DNA of 23,699 nt, taken from JBAZOJ01 sp041648755 (GTDB lineage Bacteria > Planctomycetota > B143-G9). Under the pieces are notes generated by a model. That model was given only the letters and a program-made list of their open reading frames with translations, was not told the origin of the DNA and searched no databases. Numbering within the stretch: position 1 is the stretch's first letter; each line of letters begins with the position of its first letter. The stretch covers positions 1-23,699 of the forward strand of contig JBAZOJ010000025.1 of assembly GCA_041648755.1 (NCBI GenBank). Reading direction: 5' to 3'. The translations under genes were made by a program, and so were the position numbers. Of this stretch, positions 8,114-15,936 are shown piece by piece.

Positions 8114-9550
8114 ATGCACTTCTCTCGAATCCTCTCAGTTTTGGTCTTGTCGGCTTTCCTCGCGGCCCCGGCGGTAACTGCCGAGGAAGTGAAGAAGTAC
8201 CCCATCGAGTATTCTGTGCTTGTCGGGTCCAGCTACGGTTACGACGTGAAAGAACAACGCAAGACGCTTGCCGAGAACAAGACCAGCGGAGAAGCCCTGA
8301 TCTTCGCCATTTCCCTCAACTCAGAGGTGAAATACGCGGTCCTTCCCTCGAACGGCGCCTGGTTAAGATATGTAGAACAGCGGGTTTTCAAGGGCTACAA
8401 TGTTGACGAGGCCTCGACCAATGGCATGCCGCTGGACGCCGAGAAAATCAAGGGGCAGACCGAGGCGGAACTGAAGACCACGAAGACCGAGGTGTTCTCC
8501 TTCGGAGTAATGTCATCATCCGGTGAACCGGATCAGTCAGGATTCGACAATTCGATGGAAAAAGCCTTTGCTCTGGCCGCGGGCGGAATTATGTTCCTTC
8601 CGAAAATGGAGCGGGCCGTAGGCGAGGAATGGTCGCGGGCCTTTACCGCCGGTGACTATGAGATCCGGATTGGGTACATTCTGGACTCCGTGAAGGTGGT
8701 CGAGGGAACCACGGTGGCGACACTGAAGGGGCAGGTCACTTTTCCAAGGTTGCCCCAAGGCAGTCCGATTGCTGGCAGCCTGAGGAACTTCGCGTTCGAA
8801 TTCGATCTGGACACCTCCCGCAAAATCATGGTCAAATCGCAGATTGCTGTGGGATTCAAGGCAGTCACCGAACAGGTTTCGATCATGCGAATCATCAGCG
8901 ATGCGAAGCAGTTGAAGGACTACTCCCGGCTTGACGAGAAGCAACTGGAGAAAGCTGATCGGGAGTCAGGGATCATCCAGCGCTGCAAGGGGTTACTGAA
9001 AAACTCGTCCTTCGCGGACATATCCAGGGCTATGGAAGATATCCTGAAGACGGGCGACTCGATCTTTGATCGCGGAATCCGGGCCTTCTTGACGGATGAA
9101 GTCTACCCGAACTGGCCGATAGATGGCCGAAAGGTCGAGAACTTCTGGTTCACCGATTGGCTCAACGGCAAGCCGGTGTCAATGGCCGATTGCAGCGGAA
9201 AGTACGTGCTGATAGCGTTCTTCGATCCCAGTGTCCCGGCCAGTACCCGGATTTGGAAGGCATGGGATGATTGGTCGAAGAACTTCTCCCCCAAAGGGCT
9301 GGTTATGATCGCAGTTACCGGTGCGCCAAAGGATAATGTGAAGAAGTACCTCGAAGAGTACGCAATAACCTATCCGATTGCGCTGGACGGCGATGCGATT
9401 ATGACCGCTTACTTCCGAGTCGAGTACGTTCCCTCGTTCATCGTGCTGGACAAGGATGGTAAGGTCATTCTGACTGTAGTGGGCAAAACCGACATGTTCA
9501 AGGTCACGAAGAAACTCGAGGAGTTCTTCGGGCCGCTTCCCCCCGAATAA
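8114..9550 (+). CDS. Exported protein with a cysteine-free thioredoxin-like C-terminal domain
   Basis: 478 residues from ATG 8114, preferred over ATG 8096 because CGGAG (8102-8106) is well spaced and the -10 element overlaps 8096. A signal peptide is clear (residues 1-23, ending AVTA before EEVKK). Residues about 28-270 are a beta-rich domain of unknown function whose core (FLPKMERAVGEEW...DYEIRIGY, 162-187) recurs in the next gene. A helical linker (about 268-335) follows. Residues about 344-474 look like a TlpA/AhpC-type thioredoxin fold: KYVLIAFFDP (363-372), VEYVPSFIVLDKDGKV with the cis-Pro position, and a final VVGKTDMFKVTKKLEEFF. No CXXC or single peroxidatic Cys is present where FFDPSVPAST replaces it. 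It is probably a non-redox binding or scaffold domain. It lies 14 bp before the 9565 gene, so likely one operon. Confidence 0.8.
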   Translation: MHFSRILSVLVLSAFLAAPAVTAEEVKKYPIEYSVLVGSSYGYDVKEQRKTLAENKTSGEALIFAISLNSEVKYAVLPSNGAWLRYVEQRVFKGYNVDEASTNGMPLDAEKIKGQTEAELKTTKTEVFSFGVMSSSGEPDQSGFDNSMEKAFALAAGGIMFLPKMERAVGEEWSRAFTAGDYEIRIGYILDSVKVVEGTTVATLKGQVTFPRLPQGSPIAGSLRNFAFEFDLDTSRKIMVKSQIAVGFKAVTEQVSIMRIISDAKQLKDYSRLDEKQLEKADRESGIIQRCKGLLKNSSFADISRAMEDILKTGDSIFDRGIRAFLTDEVYPNWPIDGRKVENFWFTDWLNGKPVSMADCSGKYVLIAFFDPSVPASTRIWKAWDDWSKNFSPKGLVMIAVTGAPKDNVKKYLEEYAITYPIALDGDAIMTAYFRVEYVPSFIVLDKDGKVILTVVGKTDMFKVTKKLEEFFGPLPPE

Positions 9551-9564
9551 CCCAGGCTCAAATT

Positions 9565-10620
9565 ATGAGAAAAGTCCTTCTGATTGTCTTGGTGTTGATT
9601 GTTGTGGCCATGGCGGCCGCGTTCGTGATCTACTCGCTTGAGGGTGGATCGGATGAACAGCCCGTCAATGTGGAACCAGGTACTGAGTTCACTCTGTCCC
9701 TGAAAATGCCCGTCGGCGAGAGATTAGTGTACGACGTGGATGTGATAAGAAGTCGGAAAGCCTCATCTGGCGACGGCCAGAAGATAGTGTTCACTTCGGA
9801 AGCTACTCTGGTGCAGGTGATGACCAACGTTCGTGCGGAGGACGACAAGTCGTTCACTAATTTCCACTTGGATCTCTTCAAGGGCATGAGCGTTTCCGAA
9901 GCAAGCGAGGGCGACAAGCCTATGCCTTCCGACAAGACCAGCTACCTCGAGTCTGAAGACTTCAAGCTGTTCAAGTACGGAACTTACATTTTCAACGCGG
10001 ACAAGATGCGCTACGACGGTCTTCCCGTTACCCCCACGACCATAGAGAAGGAGAGCGAGATCGTCAACGGAATGTTGACGTACATCCAGTATCTCCCCGG
10101 TGAAAAGCGCAAGGTCGGCGAGGCCTGGGAATTCACCAAGCGCATAGGGAAATATGACATTGTGTACACCTTCAAGGTCGAGAGCATAGTCTTCCGCCTT
10201 GGCGCAAAGTGCGCGAAGATTGTTGGTACATGCTCCCTGGGCTCGAGCACTCCTGCCAAGGACATCGACATAATGCCCGCCGACTTCACTCTCTGGCTGT
10301 CGCTGGACGAGGGCTTCGTAGTAAGCTCCCGAATCATTCTGCGCTTCAAGACCCAGTCAGCGGGATTGTGGACCCTGGTCGAGATGACGATCGACAAGAA
10401 GCTTGCCTCCCAGGAAGTGGTCCCGAAGGAAAAGCTCGCCAAGTTCGCCGACTTTGCTGTGCAGATTTCCGAGAACGAGCGCAAGTCGCGCGACGATAAG
10501 CGTGACAAGACAAAAGACAGGGAGATTGCAGCCTTCTTCAACAAGATGCTGAGTGAATTCGGGAAAGATGATCCCTATTCCCCCGGGCTGACGTTCGTGT
10601 ACGACATTCTGACCAAGTGA
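9565..10620 (+). CDS. Membrane-anchored or exported protein sharing a module with the preceding gene
   Basis: 351 residues. A hydrophobic N-terminus (4-24) with few charges is a signal anchor or uncleaved signal peptide; no lipobox Cys is present. The rest is extracytoplasmic and beta-rich up to about residue 290, followed by a highly charged helical tail (SENERKSRDDKRDKTKDRE). Residues 176-221 (LPGEKRKVGEAW...GKYDIVYTF...AKIVG) line up without gaps of more than a residue with 162-206 of the preceding protein, and both begin with a GxxxxYDV-like strand, so the two are diverged paralogues. Family unknown. The start lies 14 bp after the upstream stop and only a weak Shine-Dalgarno is visible, consistent with coupled translation. 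Confidence 0.75.
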   Translation: MRKVLLIVLVLIVVAMAAAFVIYSLEGGSDEQPVNVEPGTEFTLSLKMPVGERLVYDVDVIRSRKASSGDGQKIVFTSEATLVQVMTNVRAEDDKSFTNFHLDLFKGMSVSEASEGDKPMPSDKTSYLESEDFKLFKYGTYIFNADKMRYDGLPVTPTTIEKESEIVNGMLTYIQYLPGEKRKVGEAWEFTKRIGKYDIVYTFKVESIVFRLGAKCAKIVGTCSLGSSTPAKDIDIMPADFTLWLSLDEGFVVSSRIILRFKTQSAGLWTLVEMTIDKKLASQEVVPKEKLAKFADFAVQISENERKSRDDKRDKTKDREIAAFFNKMLSEFGKDDPYSPGLTFVYDILTK

Positions 10621-10679
10621 CCGGATGACCGGGAGAATGCCAGTGCGTCTTGTTGTCCGAACAAGCAGTGGAGCGGCAA

Positions 10680-11744
10680 ATGAATGACGACCTGTTCCTG
10701 CAGATCGTGAGCGGGCGGATATTCTCGACCGGGGATTACGAGCATACTTGCTTCCCCAAGGCGCCTGCGAAGCAGAAGGAGCTGATCGCCAGATTGCGCG
10801 AGCAGCGCCCCGATTTCACGGGCCTTTCCTACCTGATAGCCCACTCGATAGACTGCTCCAACGGATGCGCGAAGCGCGGCGGGAAGAACCGCGACTATAC
10901 GTCGCCTGAGCTACTGCACCATGTCTTTGACCTGGATACGGACTCAGAGCTTCTCAAGATGTTCGTCGCCGGAGGCGGAAAGACCGTATATCTCACGAGC
11001 GGACGCGACCCGGCATTGGCTACGAGCTACTACGAGCGCCTGATAATCAGGCTTATCACCGAATGGAGGCTTGAGGTCGCCGGGCTGGGCGGAGATTTTG
11101 CATATTACCAGACTCTGAAAGTTCTGACCAGCTACAGGGCAGTGTACGGAAGGCTCGCGCTTGCAGGTCTCCGCACTTTCAATGAAGATCCCAACGTGCT
11201 GAGCGACGAAGTGCGCCCGCTGTACTCCAATGTGCATCTTCCCGTAAGGGAATACGTCAAGGTGCTTGAGGCCATTACGGAATTGAGCCTCCCTGTTCAC
11301 ACGTGGTTCAATGTCGGCTGGGAAGATGACGACCATATCAGGTTCGAGCATCTGGCCAATCTGCGCAAGTTCATTGACTCGTTCGGTGGTGACGGGCGGA
11401 ATCCGGTTAAGTCGATAACGCTGTCCTTCTACAGCCAGACAGAAGGGGCCAGACAGGTCTTTGTCGACAGGTCGATCATCACCGGCGCTGTCACGGCCAC
11501 CCGCCTGCTTTTCCCCGATGTGCCCTACATATGTCTTAACACATCGGGCCTTGACTATGAGACAATTGTCGAGTGCGTTCTGCATGGCGCTAACGACCTT
11601 GGCATTGTCCTTCTCCCCGGCGTTGCATCGCAGTCCCCGTTCTTCACAAAGAACATCACAACCGATGCCCTTGCCGAGATCGCCGATGCGACCGGCTTCA
11701 GCCCGACCCGGCGAACCGCCGATTTCCTGCGCTTTGGCGAGTGA
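10680..11744 (+). CDS. Radical-SAM-fold protein (biotin synthase/CofH-like) with incomplete cluster motif
   Basis: 354 residues from ATG 10680, chosen because GGAG (10670-10673) is 6 nt upstream; TTG 10650 and GTG 10668 are in-frame alternatives. The layout resembles BioB/MqnC/CofH-type TIM barrels. TGLSYLIAHSIDCSNGCAKR (47-66) is at the place of the cluster loop. VHTWFNVGWEDDDHIRFEHL is at the place of the GxxGLGExxEDR segment. ATRLLFPDVPYICLNTSGLD and GANDLG match the late-barrel signatures of that group. The cluster motif should be CX3CX2C, but here it is Cys59, Cys63 and Arg66. Either cluster binding is lost or another residue serves as ligand. It ends an apparent three-gene run and is followed by a strong terminator. 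The fold call is moderate; the substrate is unknown. Confidence 0.65.
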   Translation: MNDDLFLQIVSGRIFSTGDYEHTCFPKAPAKQKELIARLREQRPDFTGLSYLIAHSIDCSNGCAKRGGKNRDYTSPELLHHVFDLDTDSELLKMFVAGGGKTVYLTSGRDPALATSYYERLIIRLITEWRLEVAGLGGDFAYYQTLKVLTSYRAVYGRLALAGLRTFNEDPNVLSDEVRPLYSNVHLPVREYVKVLEAITELSLPVHTWFNVGWEDDDHIRFEHLANLRKFIDSFGGDGRNPVKSITLSFYSQTEGARQVFVDRSIITGAVTATRLLFPDVPYICLNTSGLDYETIVECVLHGANDLGIVLLPGVASQSPFFTKNITTDALAEIADATGFSPTRRTADFLRFGE

Positions 11745-11769
11745 CCTTCCTTTCCCTCCGAATTTCTGC

Positions 11770-11800
11770 AACCGGCCGGTCTTCCGGCCGGTTTTGTTTT
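11770..11800 (+). terminator. Strong rho-independent terminator
   Basis: A perfect 10-bp stem (AACCGGCCGG, 11770-11779, with CCGGCCGGTT, 11784-11793), a TCTT loop, and a tail TTTTGTTTT. It lies 25 bp after the stop of the radical-SAM-like gene. The symmetric stem has only part of an A-run upstream, so the terminator acts mainly on the plus strand. Confidence 0.9.
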
Positions 11801-11901
11801 CCCGGAGCTCAGCCTCCCCAAAAACTCGTGAACCTTCTTTTCCTCGAGCGAATATACAGGTGAGAGAAGAAGAGCCCGCTCCAAAAGCGAAGGAGTAGGA
11901 A

Positions 11902-13674
11902 ATGAGTGAGAAGCACAATGCGGATGAGGACGGGAAACGCCCGGGAGAATGGGGCGAAGTGCTTCGACGCGACCGCAGAAAGGGGATTGTGGTCGCAACA
12001 GTGCTCGGCGCGATACTTCTTTTCCTGATTGTCGGCCTGTCCTTTGCTTCGTCAAGTTCCTCCCCGGCGGAATCCAGCTTCTTCGATCATCCTCGCGGAT
12101 GGCAAGTGCGTTGCGCGGATAGTAATGGGAATCCCGGGTATGCGCCAAGACCGGGTGCAGCATTGCATCCTGGGGGAATTGGGAGCATGCCGATCGAGGA
12201 AGAGGAGGAAGAACTCGATGAATGCTTCTCCGGTGGCTGCAGTTGCGGGACCAGGCATGGCGACCGCATCAAGAGAAGAGGCGGGAATTACCATTCGTGC
12301 GATTGCTGTTCGCATGGCCAAAGCTATCGTCGGCGCAGACCCAATCAGCCCCGAAGAGCCGAATCTCCCGTTGCAGTTGCACTGCGCGGCACGAGTTTTG
12401 GGGGCGACATCGAGGTGGGAAATCCTGACAGGGTCAAGGTTATCTCCGCTTCAGTTGCCGCCACGGTTGTCGGATTCTACTCCTCAACCACCATCAGCCT
12501 GACGTACTCGAACACTTCAGATTCCCCCGTGACCTCAACGTGGTCGTTTGTACTTCCGGCCGGGGCGGTGGCTCAGAGCCTCAGCATTGACGGGTGCGCC
12601 ATCGAGCCCGTGGACGGCGAGCGCCGGGTGCGCGGCGACTTCTCGCTGGGGGCGGGAGCAACCGTGGACGTGGCGGTGTCGTACGAGCAGGAGTTGGACT
12701 TCGTGGATGGCAGGCTGGAGTACATTCTGCTGCCGTCTGCCGCATTGGACAAAGCGGCCATTTCCGTAACCGTGCCGGGCGGAATCGATTGCGGCACGTC
12801 ACCCGCTTGCGATGCCTCTGAGGCAGGGGGGGAGTTCTTCTTTGCCTCCGTTCTGTCTGTCGGTGAAGCGTTTGTCGTCAGTCGCCCGGTGTCAGGCGCC
12901 ATTGCTGTCGCCGGGGAAAGCGGACGCTATCGCATAATGGTGCCGTTCGCGACGGGAAACGCGGCTAAGGCTGAAGCGGGGGCGGTGGCCGTCATTCTCG
13001 ATGTCTCCCGTTCAGGTGGCGGGGAAGGCTATGCGCGCCGGATCGAAGCCTTCGAGGAGACAGCGCTGTCGCTCAGACCATCGGTCGGCGAGTTCGTGCT
13101 CGTACTTGCAGGCGTTGCGTCTGCAAAAAGCAGCCTCCTGACGGTCACTAACACGAGGGAAGGAATCGCACGAGCCCTTGCGGAAATCGGCAAGGCAATC
13201 CCCTTCGGGAGCGCCGATCCGGATGAAGCGTTCGGTCAGTTCGCTGCTGATCCGGGGGCTTGCACCGAGCTTATTGCGATATTCGATGGGGGCACTGCAT
13301 GTGATGAAGCCGGGGCGGAATGGGAGGCAATACTTTCATCCGGGGGGAGCAGGCTCTCCATTCTGAAAGCCTCGTCCTGCGAACCCGAGTTGGTTCTCCG
13401 CAGGTCGTCCGCTCTTGATTCGGCCGATTGGTTCGGCCCGGGGGACATCGCGCTTGCCATTCACCGGGGCAGGCCATCGCTTCTTCGTGTTACGAATGCC
13501 GTTGTGGCGGGAAGCTCTGCCGCGTCAGCATACCCGTTTGCGGTTTCGGGCTCGCGGATCCTTGTTGACGGATTCGGCGGGGTGGAGGAGGGTGACCTGG
13601 TCGAGATAACCCATTACAGCGCGGAGGGTGCCTCCGTGCTGCGCGTTCCGGTTACCTCGGTCTTCGTGCGCTGA
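11902..13674 (+). CDS. Single-pass membrane protein with Cys-rich linker, VIT-like and vWA-like regions
   Basis: 590 residues; the start is supported by AGGAG (11891-11895), 6 nt upstream. A charged cytoplasmic N-terminus (1-27) and one membrane helix (28-49) lead to an extracytoplasmic part. Residues 98-106 are an almost pure Glu run. Residues 108-136 hold six Cys (108, 113, 115, 133, 135, 136) with His119, His131 and His138. Residues about 175-335 look like a VIT domain: paired strands with SLTYSNTSDSPVTSTWSFVLP followed by VSYEQELDF. Residues about 360-480 resemble a von Willebrand A domain with the metal-site motif DVSRS (367-371, a DxSxS match). VIT+vWA proteins are usually extracellular adhesion or complex-forming proteins. 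The gene is convergent with the amidohydrolase gene, 14 bp apart, with no terminator seen between them. Confidence 0.7.
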   Translation: MSEKHNADEDGKRPGEWGEVLRRDRRKGIVVATVLGAILLFLIVGLSFASSSSSPAESSFFDHPRGWQVRCADSNGNPGYAPRPGAALHPGGIGSMPIEEEEEELDECFSGGCSCGTRHGDRIKRRGGNYHSCDCCSHGQSYRRRRPNQPRRAESPVAVALRGTSFGGDIEVGNPDRVKVISASVAATVVGFYSSTTISLTYSNTSDSPVTSTWSFVLPAGAVAQSLSIDGCAIEPVDGERRVRGDFSLGAGATVDVAVSYEQELDFVDGRLEYILLPSAALDKAAISVTVPGGIDCGTSPACDASEAGGEFFFASVLSVGEAFVVSRPVSGAIAVAGESGRYRIMVPFATGNAAKAEAGAVAVILDVSRSGGGEGYARRIEAFEETALSLRPSVGEFVLVLAGVASAKSSLLTVTNTREGIARALAEIGKAIPFGSADPDEAFGQFAADPGACTELIAIFDGGTACDEAGAEWEAILSSGGSRLSILKASSCEPELVLRRSSALDSADWFGPGDIALAIHRGRPSLLRVTNAVVAGSSAASAYPFAVSGSRILVDGFGGVEEGDLVEITHYSAEGASVLRVPVTSVFVR

Positions 13675-13688
13675 CGATTCCGGCTGCG

Positions 13689-14879
13689 CTATCCGAGCTT
13701 GCCCCAGACGGGCTTGCCTTCGATCAATGTCGTGCGAACCTTCGACAGATAATCGAATGGATCGCCTTCCCATATAACAAGGTCTGCGTCTTTTCCGGGC
13801 TCAAGGGTCCCGAGCCTGTCTTCCATTCCGAGGACTTTGGCAGCGTTGATCGTGACCGCCTTCAGCGCGGTTTCCTTGCTCAGGCCGTATCTCACGCACA
13901 GGCGGGCGTCGTCGAACAGCGATCCGATCTTCTTAACCGGTGCGTCGGTCATTATGGCGAATGGAACCCCGGCTTTCTCGAGAATGACTGATGCCTCCAT
14001 CGAGGCGTCGCGCAACTCCACCTTGGTCTTGGAGTAGTACAGGGGGCCGATGATAACCGTGACGCCCTTTTTCGCCAGATAGCCTGCGATCTTGTGGGCC
14101 TCGGTTCCGTGTTCGATGTATATCCTCACGCCGAATTCCCCGGCCACTCTGATGGCGGTCTGGATGTCGTCTGTGCGGTGAGCATGGGCCCGCAGCGGCT
14201 TGTGCCCCGACAGGACTTCCAGCAGCACTTCCTTTTCGTATTCGGTGGCAAACGGCTGCTTCGGCTCGCCCTCTTTCGCGGGGGCGGATTCATGAGCCTG
14301 TTTCTTGGCCAGATAGTTCTGTGCGTCGGCGAACGCCTTGCGCATGATGGCCGCAACTCCCATGCGTGTCGAGGGCATGGTTCCCTTTGAGCCATAGACC
14401 CGCTTGGGGTTCTCGCCGAACGCGCATTTCAGCCCGACATAGTCCGTAATCAGCATTTCCTCAAGGATATTGCTCCTGGGCTTGACCACTGCCATCTGCC
14501 CGCCGATAACATTTGCGCTCCCCGGGCCGATGCACAGCGTTGTGATTCCGTGCGCCAGGGCGTCAATGAATGCCTCGTCGTCCGTGTAGATGCCATCGGC
14601 CGCTTTGATGTGCGGGGTGACGGGGCTCGTGGCGTCGTTTCCGTCGCTCCCGATCTCGCCGACGCCCTCGTTGAATACGCCGACATGGCAGTGTGCGTCA
14701 ATGAACCCCGGGGTAATGCTCCGCCCGGCGAGGTCGATCTTCATTACGCCCTTGGGAATCGTGATATTCACCCCGATGGCGGCAATGCGACCGTCCTTGA
14801 CCAGGATGGACCCGCGCTCGATGATATCGCCTGCAACTGGGAAAATTCTGGCATTGATCAACGCGAAGAGCTTTTTCAT
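13689..14879 (-). CDS. Metal-dependent amidohydrolase (imidazolonepropionase-like)
   Basis: 396 residues. The start at 14879 is set by GGAG (14889-14886), 6 nt upstream, and by the family N-terminus MKKLFALINARIFP; the longer open frame upstream lacks family similarity. The layout is a small beta-sandwich (1-55), a TIM barrel, and return to the sandwich at the C-terminus (GTLEPGKDADLVIWEGDPF). Metal-site residues are visible: His63 and His65 in FIDAHCHVG, a His pair in RAHAHRTDDI, the His of YIEHGTEAHKI, and the catalytic Asp in IMTDAPV. This matches PF01979 enzymes that hydrolyse cyclic amides or related C-N bonds in the cytosol. The exact substrate cannot be inferred; no histidine-degradation genes are nearby. 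It stands alone on the minus strand, divergent from a small lipoprotein gene. Confidence 0.9.
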   Translation of the reverse strand: MKKLFALINARIFPVAGDIIERGSILVKDGRIAAIGVNITIPKGVMKIDLAGRSITPGFIDAHCHVGVFNEGVGEIGSDGNDATSPVTPHIKAADGIYTDDEAFIDALAHGITTLCIGPGSANVIGGQMAVVKPRSNILEEMLITDYVGLKCAFGENPKRVYGSKGTMPSTRMGVAAIMRKAFADAQNYLAKKQAHESAPAKEGEPKQPFATEYEKEVLLEVLSGHKPLRAHAHRTDDIQTAIRVAGEFGVRIYIEHGTEAHKIAGYLAKKGVTVIIGPLYYSKTKVELRDASMEASVILEKAGVPFAIMTDAPVKKIGSLFDDARLCVRYGLSKETALKAVTINAAKVLGMEDRLGTLEPGKDADLVIWEGDPFDYLSKVRTTLIEGKPVWGKLG

Positions 14880-15020
14880 AGCTGTCTCCGGGGCTGGGTT
14901 AAGCGGGAATAATACCGGTTTTGGCGCAATGGGGAAGTGCTGTTTTGTTGCTTCCGCGGGAAAGGAGTACGGAAGTGTTTCCGGAAATGCGTCTCCAGGT
15001 TGCCATAATGATGTTGAATA

Positions 15021-15035
15021 CAGCCAAAATGGCTG
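15021..15035. promoter_or_regulatory. Palindrome in the divergent intergenic region, candidate operator
   Basis: CAGCCA-AAA-TGGCTG is a perfect 6-bp inverted repeat with a 3-nt centre. It lies in the 292-bp space (14880-15171) between the divergently transcribed amidohydrolase and small lipoprotein genes. A -10-like TATTAT reads leftward at 14914-14909 and TAGAAT reads rightward at 15092-15097, but neither has a convincing -35. Confidence 0.25.
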
Positions 15036-15161
15036 CTGGCAAGGGCACGGCACAATCGAACATTTTGCCTGTGATTCCAGGGCGTGCATTGTAGAATCTG
15101 CACGATGGGTGGAAAGGATTCCGCCCTCTCTGCGTCCGCTCCGCTGTGTTCGAACCGACAT

Positions 15162-15166
15162 GGAGG
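15162..15166 (+). promoter_or_regulatory. Shine-Dalgarno deciding a GTG start
   Basis: GGAGG sits 5 nt upstream of GTG 15172. It overlaps the ATG at 15160, which would otherwise be the annotated start. Confidence 0.7.
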
Positions 15167-15171
15167 TCGGC

Positions 15172-15582
15172 GTGAACAACAGATCCTTGCGTACCCGTCT
15201 ACTTGACGGGGTTACCCTCTTAGTGCTGATAGGTATCATCCTCAGCGCACTCCTGCTCTCCGGATGTAACGAACCGCAGCCCACAAACTGCCTGAACTGG
15301 TGCAAGGAGTACATTCACAACGAATACGGCGAACGGTATTCGCGCGTGGATGCCGGACTCGAATATGCCAAGACCCATCTTCCTGTCATTGCCGTTATCG
15401 ACTCGGGCTCCCATGCCGTGGCGATTGTCGGATACGAGGAAGGGAAGTTCTGGGTGGTTGACAATGGTTTCTCCACCTCGATGGCTGGCCAGCGCGCCAT
15501 GTGGTCAGAGGAAGAACTCAGGAAGCGCCTGACCTACTTCTACGATGGCCATGCGATCGAGAAGGCCGTCGCAAAGCAATAG
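15172..15582 (+). CDS. Small lipoprotein, possible papain/C39-like cysteine-peptidase fold
   Basis: 136 residues from GTG 15172. A hydrophobic signal peptide (14-31) ends in the lipobox LLSGC with lipidated Cys32. The mature part is about 105 residues. QPTNCLNWC (36-44), then about 40 residues later SGSHAVAIVGYEEGKFWVVDN (Ser78 to Asn98, including His81 and Asp97), recalls the Cys-His-Asp/Asn order and the HAVxIVGY strand of C39/papain-like folds. The domain is shorter than usual for a full peptidase, so this is a tentative fold reading and activity is uncertain. The lipoprotein call is firm. It is followed by an RCC1 remnant and hairpins. Confidence 0.7.
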   Translation: MNNRSLRTRLLDGVTLLVLIGIILSALLLSGCNEPQPTNCLNWCKEYIHNEYGERYSRVDAGLEYAKTHLPVIAVIDSGSHAVAIVGYEEGKFWVVDNGFSTSMAGQRAMWSEEELRKRLTYFYDGHAIEKAVAKQ

Positions 15583-15599
15583 ACCGAATGCAGACTTAC

Positions 15600-15627
15600 A
15601 GGATTGCCTGCACATGCAGGCGATCCT
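15600..15627 (+). repeat. 13-bp hairpin after the small lipoprotein gene
   Basis: Arms 15600-15612 and 15615-15627 pair fully with one G-T wobble, around a CA centre. It lies 17 bp after the stop codon, has no T run, and is followed by a shorter hairpin ATCCTG-TG-CAGGAT (15642-15655). It could stabilise the 3' end of the message. Confidence 0.5.
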
Positions 15628-15652
15628 GTCTTCCAAGTCCATCCTGTGCAGG

Positions 15653-15769
15653 ATAGCCTTGTGCGCTGACGGCAATGTCCACGCGTGGGGCTACAACGCC
15701 GTTGGCGAACTGGGCCTTGGCAACAATTCCAACATGAATGTCCCTCAGTTTGTGATTACCCTCCCTTAG
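15653..15769 (+). pseudogene. Remnant of an RCC1-repeat protein (one blade)
   Basis: Translated from 15653 this reads IALCADGNVHAWGYNAVGEL followed by GLGNNSNMNVPQF and a stop at 15767-15769. The match to the RCC1 blade pattern (xxALxxDGxVxAWGxNxxGxLGLG) is direct. It also resembles blades of the sigma-RCC1 protein at 20254-22662, such as VALTGDGSVYAWGEGLSGQL. There is no start codon with a Shine-Dalgarno, and only one blade is present where a propeller needs seven. The stop lies inside a hairpin. It is best read as the decayed end of a lost RCC1 gene. Confidence 0.7.
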
Positions 15770-15776
15770 GGTAATC
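15754..15776. repeat. Perfect 9-bp hairpin
   Basis: GATTACCCT (15754-15762) pairs with AGGGTAATC (15768-15776) around a 5-nt loop. No T run follows. It covers the stop codon of the RCC1 remnant. Confidence 0.5.
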
Positions 15777-15790
15777 CCGTAATCAATGTA

Positions 15791-15832
15791 AGAAGCGCGG
15801 CCTGCGATGAAAATCGCAGGCCCCTCGCTTCT
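15791..15832 (+). terminator. Long hairpin, probable terminator upstream of the 15844 promoter
   Basis: The outer stem AGAAGCG/CGCTTCT and the inner perfect 10-bp stem (15799-15808 with 15813-15822) enclose a GAAA loop. There is no proper T run after it, but its place between a decayed gene and a consensus promoter fits insulation of the downstream gene. Confidence 0.45.
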
Positions 15833-15843
15833 TGGCCGCCCGC

Positions 15844-15872
15844 TTGACATCTCACATTTGCAGTTCTATAAT
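15844..15872 (+). promoter_or_regulatory. Consensus sigma70 promoter
   Basis: TTGACA (15844-15849), a 17-nt spacer, then TATAAT (15867-15872): a full match to the bacterial housekeeping consensus. Predicted start is near 15879, with a leader of about 58 nt before ATG 15937. Confidence 0.9.
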
Positions 15873-15936
15873 GGCGCCTGAGCCCGGGTCTTTTGCATCC
15901 TGAAGATTCTGTGTCGTTCTCCTGCCGGAGGGAAAA

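Noticed and set aside
14880..15314. N-terminal extension of the amidohydrolase by about 145 residues
   Set aside because: Not similar to the family, and a good Shine-Dalgarno marks the ATG at 14879. The extension would run into the divergent lipoprotein gene.
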